Shown: positions 27,236 through 35,590 of the stretch, one piece after another | Numbering within the stretch: position 1 is the first letter of the stretch | How the letters are laid out: every line of letters begins with the position of its first letter | Source of the DNA: Methanoregula sp. | GTDB taxonomy: Archaea > Halobacteriota > Methanomicrobia > Methanomicrobiales > Methanospirillaceae | Direction of reading: 5' to 3' | DNA length: 64,000 nucleotides | Assembly: GCF_023227875.1 (NCBI RefSeq) | Contig: NZ_JALOCH010000004.1 | Location: 1 to 64,000 of the forward strand | Notes under the pieces: generated by a model | Databases searched by the model: none | What the model was told of the DNA's origin: nothing | What the model saw: only the letters and a program-made list of their open reading frames with translations | Made by a program: the position numbers and the translations under genes

Positions 27236-27500
27236 TCTTTTTCCTCCATTTTTCCATACGCTTTTCTCGAAGGCACGGGAAAATCTTCATAGGATCAGAA
27301 GATAACAATCTCATGCCTACGGGCAGGACCGGGTTCATTACGTGTGCATACGGTGGTGAACCCGCCCTTTCTTTTGTGGAACATCCCCGGCTGTCCACAA
27401 CTTGCAATACACCAGACGCTCATAAACGATTTCTGTCCAGAGTCTCTACACGTCCGGATGTTTGGTGAGAACGTGTAGCTGGTGTGGAACAGAAAATGTA
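27236..27500 (-). promoter_or_regulatory. Structured leader/promoter element, copy at 27.4 kb
   Basis: Almost base-for-base the same as the 24.5 kb copy over about 200 bases, ending with GGAGGAAAAAG before the 27235 ATG. The distal end differs by one inserted base (ggtgtggAacag), breaking the outer inverted repeat slightly. Confidence 0.7.
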
Positions 27501-27582
27501 CATTGCAATGACGGCAGTGGATATCAGAGGGGCAAGACGGGAATTAAACTCCTTCTATCGTAACAGGGGCGATAGTTCACAC

Positions 27583-28122
27583 TCATTTCCTCGGGGGCGG
27601 GAGATTTTGATGCCCACTCCCGAAATCCGGAAAGCATCTAACCGTGAAATACCGTCTGTTATACTCATATAACGACGATTTCCGCGGATTACATATCGGA
27701 TCAGGACTCTGTTTACAGGTTAAATTCCGGAAATCCGAAAACTGGCGCTGGTAATCATGAAAATCTCCAATAAATCTGTGACCATCCTGCCATTTTTTAG
27801 AGAGTTTACTTTCATCTGCCATTTGTTTTTGATATTTCGGGAAAGGTTCCAGGTCATCGGAACTCAGATGAACAATCGTGGCATTGGGATCCAAGAAATC
27901 CGGATGCATTTCCTCGATAATGCAATAATCATAATGAAGTGATTCAGTCGATGATGGCACGGGGCTTTGCCCGGGAATGGACAGAAGATCCTGTTGCGGG
28001 GGTTTTTGGAGTTCTTCCGGTTGAGAGTACGCAATATAAATAATAACGCTCCCGGCACATACCAGGAAAATAAGAGCGAGCGAAATCACAATTTTGTACT
28101 GTTTGATATCGGAAAATTTCAT
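27583..28122 (-). CDS. MKFS-family anchored protein, copy 4
   Basis: 179 residues from ATG 28122; same plan as the other copies, without the FLKxIP insertion. The 3' end (LPPPRK) and the following bases, with the hairpin CTATCG...CGATAG at about 27553-27573, match those after copy 1. It is last in the operon 30247-29413-28725-28122. Confidence 0.8.
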   Translation of the reverse strand: MKFSDIKQYKIVISLALIFLVCAGSVIIYIAYSQPEELQKPPQQDLLSIPGQSPVPSSTESLHYDYCIIEEMHPDFLDPNATIVHLSSDDLEPFPKYQKQMADESKLSKKWQDGHRFIGDFHDYQRQFSDFRNLTCKQSPDPICNPRKSSLYEYNRRYFTVRCFPDFGSGHQNLPPPRK

Positions 28123-28230
28123 AACAAACACGGTTTCTTCCTGTCAGTCATTACAGCTCATCAATGGTCAGGAAAATTTGGGAATGATAGTTGTTTGTCA
28201 TCTTCACATCAGTCCAATGAGAAAAAATGG

Positions 28231-28725
28231 TCAGCCCTTGAACAGCAAATCGATCATGGTAAAGAAAATATTCCGGATGAAAATGCAATACATGACGAAT
28301 CCCACAAGAATGATTCCCATGGATAGAACTCTCCTATGAGTATAAAGAGACACTCCAACTGAAATGACACTCAGGAGACCGCTGTACAATATGATAGATA
28401 TTTGATAGCCGGGAGTTGTAACCAGAATGAAAGGTACTGGTGAGAGGATTATATCGGCAATTACTCTGAAAAAGCCCGTGGCAAGGATAATAACGATGAC
28501 TCCTGTAACCGGGGGAATGTTCCGAAAACTACAGGCAATGATAATCAGGGGAAGGATGTTCGTGCAGAATATTACAAGAATGTATACAAAAACAAATGGG
28601 ATCTTCCATGAATTGAGAAGGGTTCCTAAAAGAGGTGAGATAACAAAACAGCAGAATAATGCAAAACCCGAAATGAGCAATAACCTGGACTGATCATAGG
28701 GGAAAATTTTTTTCAAGTATGTCAT
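28231..28725 (-). CDS. Polytopic membrane protein, copy B
   Basis: 164 residues, nearly identical to copy A (22974-23468). The whole block of about 590 bases around it (28149-28740) matches 22893-23477. Like copy A it lies within a secreted-protein operon and ahead of an MKFS-family gene. Confidence 0.8.
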   Translation of the reverse strand: MTYLKKIFPYDQSRLLLISGFALFCCFVISPLLGTLLNSWKIPFVFVYILVIFCTNILPLIIIACSFRNIPPVTGVIVIILATGFFRVIADIILSPVPFILVTTPGYQISIILYSGLLSVISVGVSLYTHRRVLSMGIILVGFVMYCIFIRNIFFTMIDLLFKG

Positions 28726-28734
28726 TATTTTCAC

Positions 28735-28865
28735 TTTCTCCTGGGACAACCTCCGGCTGTTCACAACTTGCAATAGACTATCCCCTCATAAACGATTTCT
28801 GTCCAGAGTCTCTACATGTCCGGACGCCGGGGAATGCGTGTAGATGGAGTGGATAAAAAAAGGTA
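28735..28865 (-). promoter_or_regulatory. Partial copy of the structured leader
   Basis: Only the distal (promoter) half is present: GGCTGTTCACAA, the CGTTTATGAGG TATA region, TCTGTCCAGAGTCTCTACA, and TGGAGTGGATAAAA. It ends directly in the membrane gene start region (CTCCTGGGACAACC), so the GGGTTCA hairpin part has been lost. It may provide an internal promoter for copy B. Confidence 0.55.
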
Positions 28866-28954
28866 AGTGCCGGATTGTAAAACCGCTCCGCGATACTTTA
28901 ACGGTATTCAGCACGGATGCTCGCTCGGGAAAAATAAGTGTTTCAGGGAATAAT

Positions 28955-29413
28955 TCAGTTAATTCCTGAGAGAAAAACGATGGCCCACAGGCCCGCGAGG
29001 GCAGCTGCTATGATGAATGCTCTTTTTTCCCGCTTTGCAGCAAAATATCCTTCAAGTCCTCCGATAGAACAAAGTGCAACAATAGAGAGAGCGGACCGGA
29101 CAAGGTAATTTGTATCCTGAGCACTTATCCCGAAAAAGATTCGTGGAATGGTTATCGTCAACAGGAAAGGCAACACTCCGATAAGTACTGCACCGGTTGT
29201 GTCCTTCGTCTGCCAGCCGTATGCAACAGGGGCGATGATAGTTGCCAGCAACGCAATAATGGAGAACACTCCCCACGGGGCGGAACCCCATCCCTCTCCT
29301 CGCAGGGAAATTACCAGCACCGGAATCAGCCAGAGAATTATAATGACAGCGGATATCAGGAGGGCAGGAAAAAAAGAGAAAGATTTTTGAGATTTCAGTG
29401 CTTCCGATGACAT
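28955..29413 (-). CDS. Four-helix membrane protein
   Basis: 152 residues with four to five hydrophobic segments (FPALLISAVIIILWLIPVLV, VFSIIALLATIIAPVAY, AVLIGVLPFLLTITIPRIFF, FIIAAALAGLWAIVFLSG). It lies 10 bases after the secreted-protein gene 29423-30247, so clearly one transcript. A broken paralogue remains at 24761. Possible immunity or anchoring partner; not recognised. Confidence 0.8.
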   Translation of the reverse strand: MSSEALKSQKSFSFFPALLISAVIIILWLIPVLVISLRGEGWGSAPWGVFSIIALLATIIAPVAYGWQTKDTTGAVLIGVLPFLLTITIPRIFFGISAQDTNYLVRSALSIVALCSIGGLEGYFAAKREKRAFIIAAALAGLWAIVFLSGIN

Positions 29414-29422
29414 GTCTGGTTA

Positions 29423-30247
29423 TTAGTATTCAATGTATGCAGCATATGCGTTACTGAATGGACTGGAGACTGAGTTCCCAAGGTAGATATCATCCGAGTA
29501 AACATCCCAGAGCGTGTCATCCGGATCCTGGTAAAATGCAGAAATCCGGTCTTCGGCAACTTCAAGGCCTACGACAGTATGGATAGGTCCCCATGAATCT
29601 TCATGAGCTGCTCCAACAATCTCACCGGAATTCAATTGCCATAACCGAATATGATCTCCACCAAGGAGCCGGAGAGGATCTACAGCAACACCATCATCGG
29701 CTTTCCAGCTTCCATCATAGATATAGTAGGTATACTCTACTATATCATCCCACCATCCTTTCTCTGTCATTTCAGTCTTAATGGTGGAGAGAGATGCACC
29801 GGACCAGATCATATTGATCGGTTCAGTCAGCTGGTGGTAGACACCTCCGGAATATTCATAAATCCAGGTCGGATACCCTGACAAAAGCATCGGGGGATCG
29901 TTTGCTGCAGTAAATACTTCACGAACATTTTTACTGCTTTTTTCAGCTTTATCCGCAGCAAGCCCCAGTTTTTCAGCATCTTCTGAGGATACTTTCAGCT
30001 CGTTATGGACAGCGAATTCCTTGATACCAAATCTTTTTGTCAATTCTGTTCCGGTATACACCGTATCGGTTTTTAAAACCCCATCAGAATACACCGAACT
30101 GACAGTCTTTGTCACCGAGATGGTGTGATCATCCTGCCATTTTTTCATCTGTTCGAAGCTTGTATCCGCCGCGCTCACCATCGGTACCATCGCCATCCCC
30201 GCCAGCAGCAGTGCCAGCAGGACGACAACTGTTTTGTGTATGTTCAT
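29423..30247 (-). CDS. Secreted protein, constant signal peptide, 274 aa
   Basis: 274 residues from the MNIHKT ATG 30247 (GGAGG upstream). After the constant signal peptide comes a helical stretch (about 30-110, EDAEKLGLAADKAEKSSKNV), then a Trp/Tyr-rich extracellular domain (PTWIYEYSGGVYHQLTEPIN, GGDHIRLWQLNSGEIVGAAH). Its plan is like the 292-residue protein at 23502 (WxxxxxEYxY..., GNDHIILSDG versus GGDHIRLWQL), so the two mature domains may be distant relatives. Confidence 0.75.
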   Translation of the reverse strand: MNIHKTVVVLLALLLAGMAMVPMVSAADTSFEQMKKWQDDHTISVTKTVSSVYSDGVLKTDTVYTGTELTKRFGIKEFAVHNELKVSSEDAEKLGLAADKAEKSSKNVREVFTAANDPPMLLSGYPTWIYEYSGGVYHQLTEPINMIWSGASLSTIKTEMTEKGWWDDIVEYTYYIYDGSWKADDGVAVDPLRLLGGDHIRLWQLNSGEIVGAAHEDSWGPIHTVVGLEVAEDRISAFYQDPDDTLWDVYSDDIYLGNSVSSPFSNAYAAYIEY

Positions 30248-30510
30248 TCTTTTTCCTCCATTTTTCCATACGCTCTGCTCGAAAGGCACGGGAAAATCTT
30301 CATAGGATCAGAAGATAACAATCTCATGCCTACGGGCAGGACCGGGTTCATTACGTTTGCATACGGTGGTGAACCCGCCCTTTCTTTTGTGGAACATCCC
30401 CGGCTGTCCACACCTTGCAATAGACTATCCCCTCATAAACGATTTCTGTCCAGAGTCTCTACACGTCCGGACGTTTGGTGAGAACGTGTAGCTGGTGTGG
30501 ACAGAAAAGG
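30248..30510. promoter_or_regulatory. Bidirectional structured leader/promoter element
   Basis: The same element as at 21, 24.5 and 27.4 kb, here lying between two divergent intact genes: the secreted protein on the minus strand (start 30247) and the secreted protein on the plus strand (start 30549). GGCTGTCCACACC (about 30402-30414) and GGTGTGGACAG (about 30494-30504) form the outer inverted repeat. Another inverted pair, TACACGT...ACGTGTA, lies inside. It probably drives both directions. Confidence 0.65.
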
Positions 30511-30548
30511 TAAGTGACCCTGTATTCAATGCGAATCCGGTGAATACC

Positions 30549-30998
30549 ATGTCGGTATACCGGAACGCATTATTCATTCTCATCGGTGCCGCGCTCTTGC
30601 TAGCACCGGTCGTATCTGCACAGCAGGCTGATCAGAACCAGACAATCATCGTTGTACCCGGGGATGGCAGCAAATCCCCGGTCTATTCTATCCTTGCTTA
30701 TGACACGATTGTCCAGGGGGAAACGGATTACTTCACAAAGTATGTACAACCGGGAACATCCCAGCTTACTCTCGATCTCAACTGGGGTAATGCAGCAAAT
30801 TCACTGTCCCTTTGGGTCAATACCCCGGCCGGATTGTACGGCCCTTATTACGATTCATCGGATGGGATACCCACGAACGGCAGGATCGTGCTTGCGATGT
30901 CGGGATCCGGAGGGTCACTGCCTGCCGGAACATGGGAGTTCAGAGTTTATGGTGACAGCGTCAGCAATGTTGAGGATTACACATTTGTTGCATATTAA
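30549..30998 (+). CDS. Secreted beta-sandwich protein (PPC-like)
   Basis: 149 residues with a second signal peptide type (MSVYRNALFILIGAALLLAP, cleavage after VSA). The mature part resembles bacterial pre-peptidase C-terminal (PPC) domains: TDYFTKYVQPGTSQLTLDLN-like strands, SLSLWVNTPAGLYGP, and AGTWEFRVYGDSVSNVEDYT. Such domains bind or shield extracellular proteins. A signal-peptide-only relic of this gene is at 17006. It is 45 bases upstream of the membrane regulator gene. Confidence 0.8.
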   Translation: MSVYRNALFILIGAALLLAPVVSAQQADQNQTIIVVPGDGSKSPVYSILAYDTIVQGETDYFTKYVQPGTSQLTLDLNWGNAANSLSLWVNTPAGLYGPYYDSSDGIPTNGRIVLAMSGSGGSLPAGTWEFRVYGDSVSNVEDYTFVAY

Positions 30999-31043
30999 AT
31001 AAATGATAAAATTATTCAGGTGACAATACAATAGTTCCAATAA

Positions 31044-31883
31044 ATGGATAACCCGATTCGCAGCTCACTTATCATACTCAGTGTCACCCTTTTTTTTCTC
31101 GTGCCGGTTGCAGCATCTGCACTTCCCGGTCATGAGATTATTATCGAACCGGGGTATGATTTTTTGCGGGATGATCCCCCGGATGATGTGGTAAAGATCT
31201 CCTTCTGGAAACTTTCACCAAAATCCATGATGTTATTTTCCCTGCTGGCCATTTCGCCAATCCTCGTGTATCCCACCGAGCTGTTCTTCATGATCAGGAT
31301 CTATTCCCTGCTCGGCATACGGAGACTGACAAAAAAGCATATGCTCGATCATAAAAGCCGGAAAGCAATCTATGAACTTATCCGGAAAAACCCGGGGATC
31401 CAGCTCCCTGCGATCATGGATGTTTCCCACCTGAACCGGGGTACGGCCCGGTATCACCTGGCCCGGCTTGAAATAGCCGGAAAAATTACGTATATCACCG
31501 TATCCGGCAAAATAATGTATTATGAAAATAACGAGAACTTTTCGAACCTGGAGAAAAAGGTCATCTGGCACCTGAAAAGCGATTCCCGGTCGAAAATTCT
31601 TTTCCATCTCCTGGAATCAACTGCCAGTTCGCGTCATGAAATCTCGGATGCGCTGGGTGTTACCGGCCCCACGGTATCATGGCATATGTACCGTCTTATC
31701 CATGACGAAATTACCTCCCGGCAGAAGGAGGGAAAATTCACCTGGTACGGGTTGAAACCGGAGGCGGTACCGGTTGTCCGGAAATATTTACCACCCGATA
31801 AAATCAACACCCCGGGGATGGTGCGAGGGAGAGCGATGGCCGGGGAGGGGCCGGACTCCGGAGTTCCGGGGATGAGACAGTAG
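31044..31883 (+). CDS. Membrane-anchored winged-helix transcription regulator
   Basis: 279 residues. A signal-anchor (IILSVTLFFLVPVAASA) and a second membrane helix (MMLFSLLAISPILVYPTEL) are followed by two winged helix-turn-helix domains. The first spans about 105-165 (YELIRKNPGIQLPAIMDVSH...GTARYHLARLEIAGKI) and the second about 175-250 (HLLESTASSRHEISDALGVT...TVSWHMYRL). This topology is common in methanogen regulators that sense an extracellular signal. Its position next to the secreted-protein genes makes it a candidate regulator of them. Confidence 0.88.
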   Translation: MDNPIRSSLIILSVTLFFLVPVAASALPGHEIIIEPGYDFLRDDPPDDVVKISFWKLSPKSMMLFSLLAISPILVYPTELFFMIRIYSLLGIRRLTKKHMLDHKSRKAIYELIRKNPGIQLPAIMDVSHLNRGTARYHLARLEIAGKITYITVSGKIMYYENNENFSNLEKKVIWHLKSDSRSKILFHLLESTASSRHEISDALGVTGPTVSWHMYRLIHDEITSRQKEGKFTWYGLKPEAVPVVRKYLPPDKINTPGMVRGRAMAGEGPDSGVPGMRQ

Positions 31884-32065
31884 TCCCGACACTGTCGAGA
31901 CTATTGAGCTGGTCACATTTCCCTGACCTTTCGTGCTGTACGAGCCGTGTGGTTTGTCGGGAAGAGATTGAATAGAGCTCGTTGCTTTTCCTGAGACGTT
32001 CGGTTTTAATGTAATTAAAAAAGAATAACGGTTACCCGGACATTCCCGGTACAACTTCAGAAAAA

Positions 32066-32276
32066 TTACGCACGGGTCTTTTTCTTCCCGTGTGCAATAA
32101 CGGCCGCAAGATATTTCTCAGGATCTTTTTCCAGCCACTGTTTTCTCATCTTTGTGTAGTCGCCGCTTCCCGAATCATAGATCTGGAGGAACCGGACTGC
32201 ATCGACCGGCCCAAGTACTTTCACCAGTGCAACGATTCCCTGTTTTGTGAATTTCATTCAGTGTCTTTGCTTCCAT
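32066..32276 (-). pseudogene. Frameshifted antitoxin-like gene
   Basis: From ATG 32276 the protein would begin MEAKTLNEIH, then in the next frame QGIVALVKVLGPVDAVRFLQ, ending DYTKMRKQWLEKDPEKYLAA. It aligns with the intact 68-residue protein at 56912-57118 (ALVNALGPEDAVRFIRSFDP GSGDYTRERKK) if one A is removed from the AAAA run near 32243-32246. An ATG at 32257 in the second frame could still give a 63-residue product. The partner PIN gene upstream is also broken. Confidence 0.7.
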
Positions 32277-32382
32277 GTTCGTTCACCTCCATGAGCCAGT
32301 CAACGGGATTTTTAACTTCAATAGTTATCTGATGAGCGTGCCTCTTAATAATACTGAAGAAGTACCGTTTCGTCCCGGCCTA
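32258..32382 (-). pseudogene. 3' remnant of a PIN-domain (VapC-like) gene
   Basis: The codons before TGA 32258-32260 read RYFFSIIKRHAHQITIEVKN then PVDWLMEVNEHG. They align with the C-terminus of the PIN protein at 57105-57551 (IRIMKKHCPDISIRADNPLR then WLMELNHDGE). Everything upstream is lost at a junction containing a 15-bp tandem duplication next to the PemK-like gene. The toxin is dead. Confidence 0.75.
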
Positions 32383-32398
32383 GTTTCGTCCCGGCCTA
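32368..32398. repeat. 15-bp tandem duplication at a gene junction
   Basis: TTTCGTCCCGGCCTA occurs at 32368-32382 and at 32384-32398. It spans the stop of the PemK-like gene and the break in the PIN remnant, marking the recombination point. Confidence 0.8.
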
Positions 32399-32797
32399 AT
32401 AATTACCGTACCCGATAATGTTGACCATCCTCACCCGGACTTCCCTGAGATCCTTGTCATCAAGAGTGAAACGGTAATCAGTGAAGAATTCACGGTTGAT
32501 GGTATAGATCTGTTCGCATTTGACAAGACTATCGTGGCTGAGTTCCCGGTATTTCCCTGCGGATATGCAATGATGCGACTGGATACGCGGCCGCTGGTTT
32601 GCCGTATCCCAGAGCGTCGGCCCAACCGAGGTAATGGGAACGCAGACAATTGTCTTATGGCCGGGATTGTCCAGTTTCCGCTGGTTCATGACGATGACGA
32701 TCCGGTGGGGGTCCTTCATCGAGTTCGCAGACATTCCGGTATGCCCGGTGAGATCGAGAAAAAAGACATCGCCTTCCCTGAGGCCAGGATAGGGCAT
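32396..32797 (-). CDS. PemK/MazF-family toxin
   Basis: 133 residues from ATG 32797 (MPYPGLREGDVFFLDLTGHT). The MazF/PemK beta-barrel pattern is visible: GDVFFLDL at the start, HRIVIVMNQRKLDNPGHKTI, VCVPITSVGP, and LVKCEQIYTINREF. The family is made of sequence-specific mRNA endonucleases. It starts one base after the stop of the Panacea-domain gene, so it is the toxin of that pair. Confidence 0.82.
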   Translation of the reverse strand: MPYPGLREGDVFFLDLTGHTGMSANSMKDPHRIVIVMNQRKLDNPGHKTIVCVPITSVGPTLWDTANQRPRIQSHHCISAGKYRELSHDSLVKCEQIYTINREFFTDYRFTLDDKDLREVRVRMVNIIGYGNY

Positions 32798-32798
32798 T

Positions 32799-33407
32799 TT
32801 AGTGTTCACCGCACATCGTGTGGAACTGGAGTGCGATGAGATCGTCAGGAACCGGGTCTCCGTAACTGGAGTCCGCGCCCGAAGTGTGTTCTGGTTTTTT
32901 TGCATCCGCAACCGCATCAGCATAATAGATGAACGATTCGAGTTCGTCGTACTCGTACTCGTCAAGTTTAAGATTTTTGACCGGGATGATATCGCCGTTT
33001 GCCGCGTCTTTCCAGAGACTGAACCGGTGGGTGAGTTCGCTGATCTCTTCGGTCCTGTGGCTCTGGAGTGAATGAAGAACCGTATTGAACAGCCGGATCT
33101 CCTTTTTTGAGAATGCAGACATGTCCGATTTCTGGACCGGGGTATACTGGTAGATGATGCGTTCGGGATCGCAGGGTTCGGTTTTCACGGTGAAATGGGC
33201 GTTTGAATTATCCGTAAATGAAAAACCGATGTCCGGGACCGGCCCGTTCGGGAGCCGGATATAGCTGTCTTCGAGTAATGTCTCACCACGGGTATTGTAG
33301 ATGAACAGGTCTACGAGGAAGACAAATTTCATCAGTTTGGTCCGGCCGATCCGGGGATAGTTCTCGATTGCATATAACAGGGCGTTGAGTTGTTTTTCTG
33401 TTTTCAT
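32799..33407 (-). CDS. Panacea-domain antitoxin
   Basis: 202 residues. The N-terminal half is a Panacea (DUF4065/SocA-like) domain: NALLYAIENYPRIGRTKLMK, FVFLVDLFIYNTRG, and YIRLPNGPVPDIG. Panacea is a promiscuous antitoxin domain found with many unrelated toxins (PanAT systems). Here it is coupled to a PemK-like toxin (stop 32799, toxin start 32797). The C-terminal half (about 110-202) is charged and probably binds the toxin. Confidence 0.85.
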   Translation of the reverse strand: MKTEKQLNALLYAIENYPRIGRTKLMKFVFLVDLFIYNTRGETLLEDSYIRLPNGPVPDIGFSFTDNSNAHFTVKTEPCDPERIIYQYTPVQKSDMSAFSKKEIRLFNTVLHSLQSHRTEEISELTHRFSLWKDAANGDIIPVKNLKLDEYEYDELESFIYYADAVADAKKPEHTSGADSSYGDPVPDDLIALQFHTMCGEH

Positions 33408-33935
33408 AAATAATTACACCAAATACTCCCTGGCCAGCACATGCGGAGATGTTTTCTTACTCGATCTATCATAATATATCGGATTTGAAATACTTTATGA
33501 TTGGGATTGCCGCAGAAAAAAATCCTCCGGTGCCGGGGAGGTGGTTACGGCCCCCATGATCGAGACAATAGTTCCTGTACCCGGAGAGTCGGGGTGCGGA
33601 AGGATAAGGGGCCGGGTTGGGGGGGTGAAAGTGGGGTCTGATGCACAAACGGGAGCGCACATCTTCGTAAAATCCGGGACGGGTAATTTATGGAAATTTA
33701 TTAATTTTGAGTGCCATATGTATACATCAGTGAGTTAGTCCTTCCCGAAACGGATGATGCCACCCTGAGGTGGATGGGACAAAGTAGGGAGGGGTTCACT
33801 ATTCATTTCTGCGGACCTTTGAAATAATTAGCCCCTCATTTTCGCGGATTATACCTCCGAAATGTCAGAAACGGATCCTGGCAGGGTGTCTCCGACGAAG
33901 GCTGCTATCCATCCCAGAGAAAATCCAGATAATCG
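33408..33935. other. Intergenic region with a shared 70-bp segment
   Basis: About 530 bases without a credible gene. The segment 33578-33646 (TACCCGGAG...GGATAAGG...GGGGTGAAAGTGG...GTCTG) matches 36835-36902 next to the YhcG gene. The segment 33690-33730 is AT-rich. Nothing else recognisable. Confidence 0.45.
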
Positions 33936-34484
33936 TTATCTTAACAGATTCACATGAGCAGCGTATAGCAGAATGAGGATACAACCCGTAGTAAAAGACG
34001 CAACAAAAGCTGCCCGGTCAACGGTAACTCCATGAAATATTCGAATCCCATAGAATGTAATAATCATATATGCACCGATAAGAACCAGTGCAGAAAAGGG
34101 AATATGAAACACAGAGGGAATCCAGAGGAACAACACCGGCAGGAATGATGCATAAATTACCGATTTCATGGTTTTTTCAAAATCCGGTTTTCTTTCGATA
34201 AATAAAACAAAAAAATGCTCGATAAGACTGACAATGAGAAGGAAAATTATTCCATTATATATGAACAAGAAGACCGTCATCAGTGTCAGTACTATCATAC
34301 TCCCCACATTCAGAACATCCATCTGGGGATTATGCATATTTTGGATAAGATATGAGAAGTGATACAATAGTGAACCGATGAGAACGATGGCAGAAAATAA
34401 ATAAAAATCTACCTTTATTGGCTGTTCCTTTATTTTTTCCAAATACCCTGGAAAATGTGAAACGAACAATGCTTTTATTTTCAT
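33936..34484 (-). CDS. Yip1-like membrane protein
   Basis: About 182 residues from ATG 34484 (MKIKALFVSHFPGYLEKIKE). Five hydrophobic helices arranged as in the Yip1 domain family (SAIVLIGSLLYHFSYL, VGSMIVLTLMTVFLFIYNGI, ALVLIGAYMIITFYGIRIFH). It starts 29 bases after the secreted-protein gene and is therefore its operon partner, matching the secreted-plus-membrane pattern of the cluster. Confidence 0.75.
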   Translation of the reverse strand: MKIKALFVSHFPGYLEKIKEQPIKVDFYLFSAIVLIGSLLYHFSYLIQNMHNPQMDVLNVGSMIVLTLMTVFLFIYNGIIFLLIVSLIEHFFVLFIERKPDFEKTMKSVIYASFLPVLFLWIPSVFHIPFSALVLIGAYMIITFYGIRIFHGVTVDRAAFVASFTTGCILILLYAAHVNLLR

Positions 34485-34512
34485 GAGACTCACGCAAACA
34501 CTCAAAAAAAAT

Positions 34513-35418
34513 TTAAGGGGTTCCAAAACAACCAAAACCAGATGAAACCCATTCTGATACTGCCCGGCCACCCCCGGGGACTCCCGTTACACTACAGCTT
34601 ATCCACGCATCTACTGAATGTTTTGGCGGATTGAACAGCAGAAGTGCCCAGATAACATGTGATTCAATATATCCCTTGAGAGATGTTGTCCGGGTTGAAT
34701 GGGTGAACTCACAACGATCTATTCCAAAATCCTGATTTGAATTGGTGTTATCTACAATGTCAAGTATCTGGCTTCCATCGTACGTAAAAGTTCCCTCCGT
34801 AAAAAGATCCGCCCGTTTGTTCGGATCAAACGCAGATACCCAGCTGTCTGTCCTCAGGATATGCGTTTCATAGATCGTTTTAGTACCAAATTCGGACGAT
34901 CCGATTTCAGATAATGATATCTTGCGAAGCTCGTAACTGGTAGTAGGAGTGGATTTATCAATTGCATTGAGTGCATTATCGGATGAAGCCACTTCAATAT
35001 CCTTTTTTTCTATTGAGCCTAATACAGTCGCTTTCACTGACTTCGTTACAACCTTTTCGTCTTTCTCCAGCAGAACATAATGGTTCCCATCAAGACCTTT
35101 GTATAAAACGACTCTTTCCGATTTTCCTTTCAGGTAACCGATAACTCTCCCGACATCATTTTGTTTTCCCGATTTGCTGATAATGTCGTCAACAGCGTTT
35201 TTCGAGGAATCATATGTCTGCCAGGCCGGCCCAGCCGATGGCATGGGTTTTTCAACACCCAGCTCGGCGAATAAGTCAACTTCTGGAGTCTGGTAAGATT
35301 GTGATGATTTATTGGATTCGCATCCAGCGGATCCTTCACACGCGCTTACCATCGGTACCATCGCCATCGCTGCCAGCATCAGCGCCAGTAGGATAAACCA
35401 TGTTTTCGGTGTGTTCAT
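34513..35418 (-). CDS. Secreted protein, diverged signal peptide, 301 aa
   Basis: 301 residues from ATG 35418. The signal peptide MNTPKTWFILLALMLAAMA... (ending VSA) is a diverged version of the MNIHKT type. The mature part starts Cys-rich (CEGSAGCESNKSS). It has a helical, Lys-rich prodomain-like section (about 60-160) and a C-terminal extracellular domain (TDSWVSAFDPNKRADLFTEG, VDAWISCSVTGVPGGGRAVS). No enzyme motif seen. Followed by a Yip1-like membrane gene. Confidence 0.75.
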   Translation of the reverse strand: MNTPKTWFILLALMLAAMAMVPMVSACEGSAGCESNKSSQSYQTPEVDLFAELGVEKPMPSAGPAWQTYDSSKNAVDDIISKSGKQNDVGRVIGYLKGKSERVVLYKGLDGNHYVLLEKDEKVVTKSVKATVLGSIEKKDIEVASSDNALNAIDKSTPTTSYELRKISLSEIGSSEFGTKTIYETHILRTDSWVSAFDPNKRADLFTEGTFTYDGSQILDIVDNTNSNQDFGIDRCEFTHSTRTTSLKGYIESHVIWALLLFNPPKHSVDAWISCSVTGVPGGGRAVSEWVSSGFGCFGTP

Positions 35419-35590
35419 TTTCTTTGCTCCTCGCAGGTTTCCCTGCGCTTTGCCCGACAGCACAAAGAAAACCTCCATTAGATCGGAAGATAGTATTCTC
35501 ATGCCTGCGGGCGGGACCGGGTTCAACGAAGTTCGTCACTTCGTGAACCAGTCTTTTCTTTTTTTAGACAACCCCCGGCTGTCCACGCGG
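35419..35590 (-). promoter_or_regulatory. Diverged structured leader element at 35.5 kb
   Basis: The gene-proximal half is recognisable (CCTGCGGGCGGG..., GATCGGAAGATA). The conserved hairpin is rebuilt as GGTTCAACGAAG-ttcgtca-CTTCGTGAACC (about 35518-35548): different stem bases, still fully paired, with the same TTCGTCA loop as the 16.8 kb copy. GGCTGTCCACG ends it near 35585. Confidence 0.6.
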
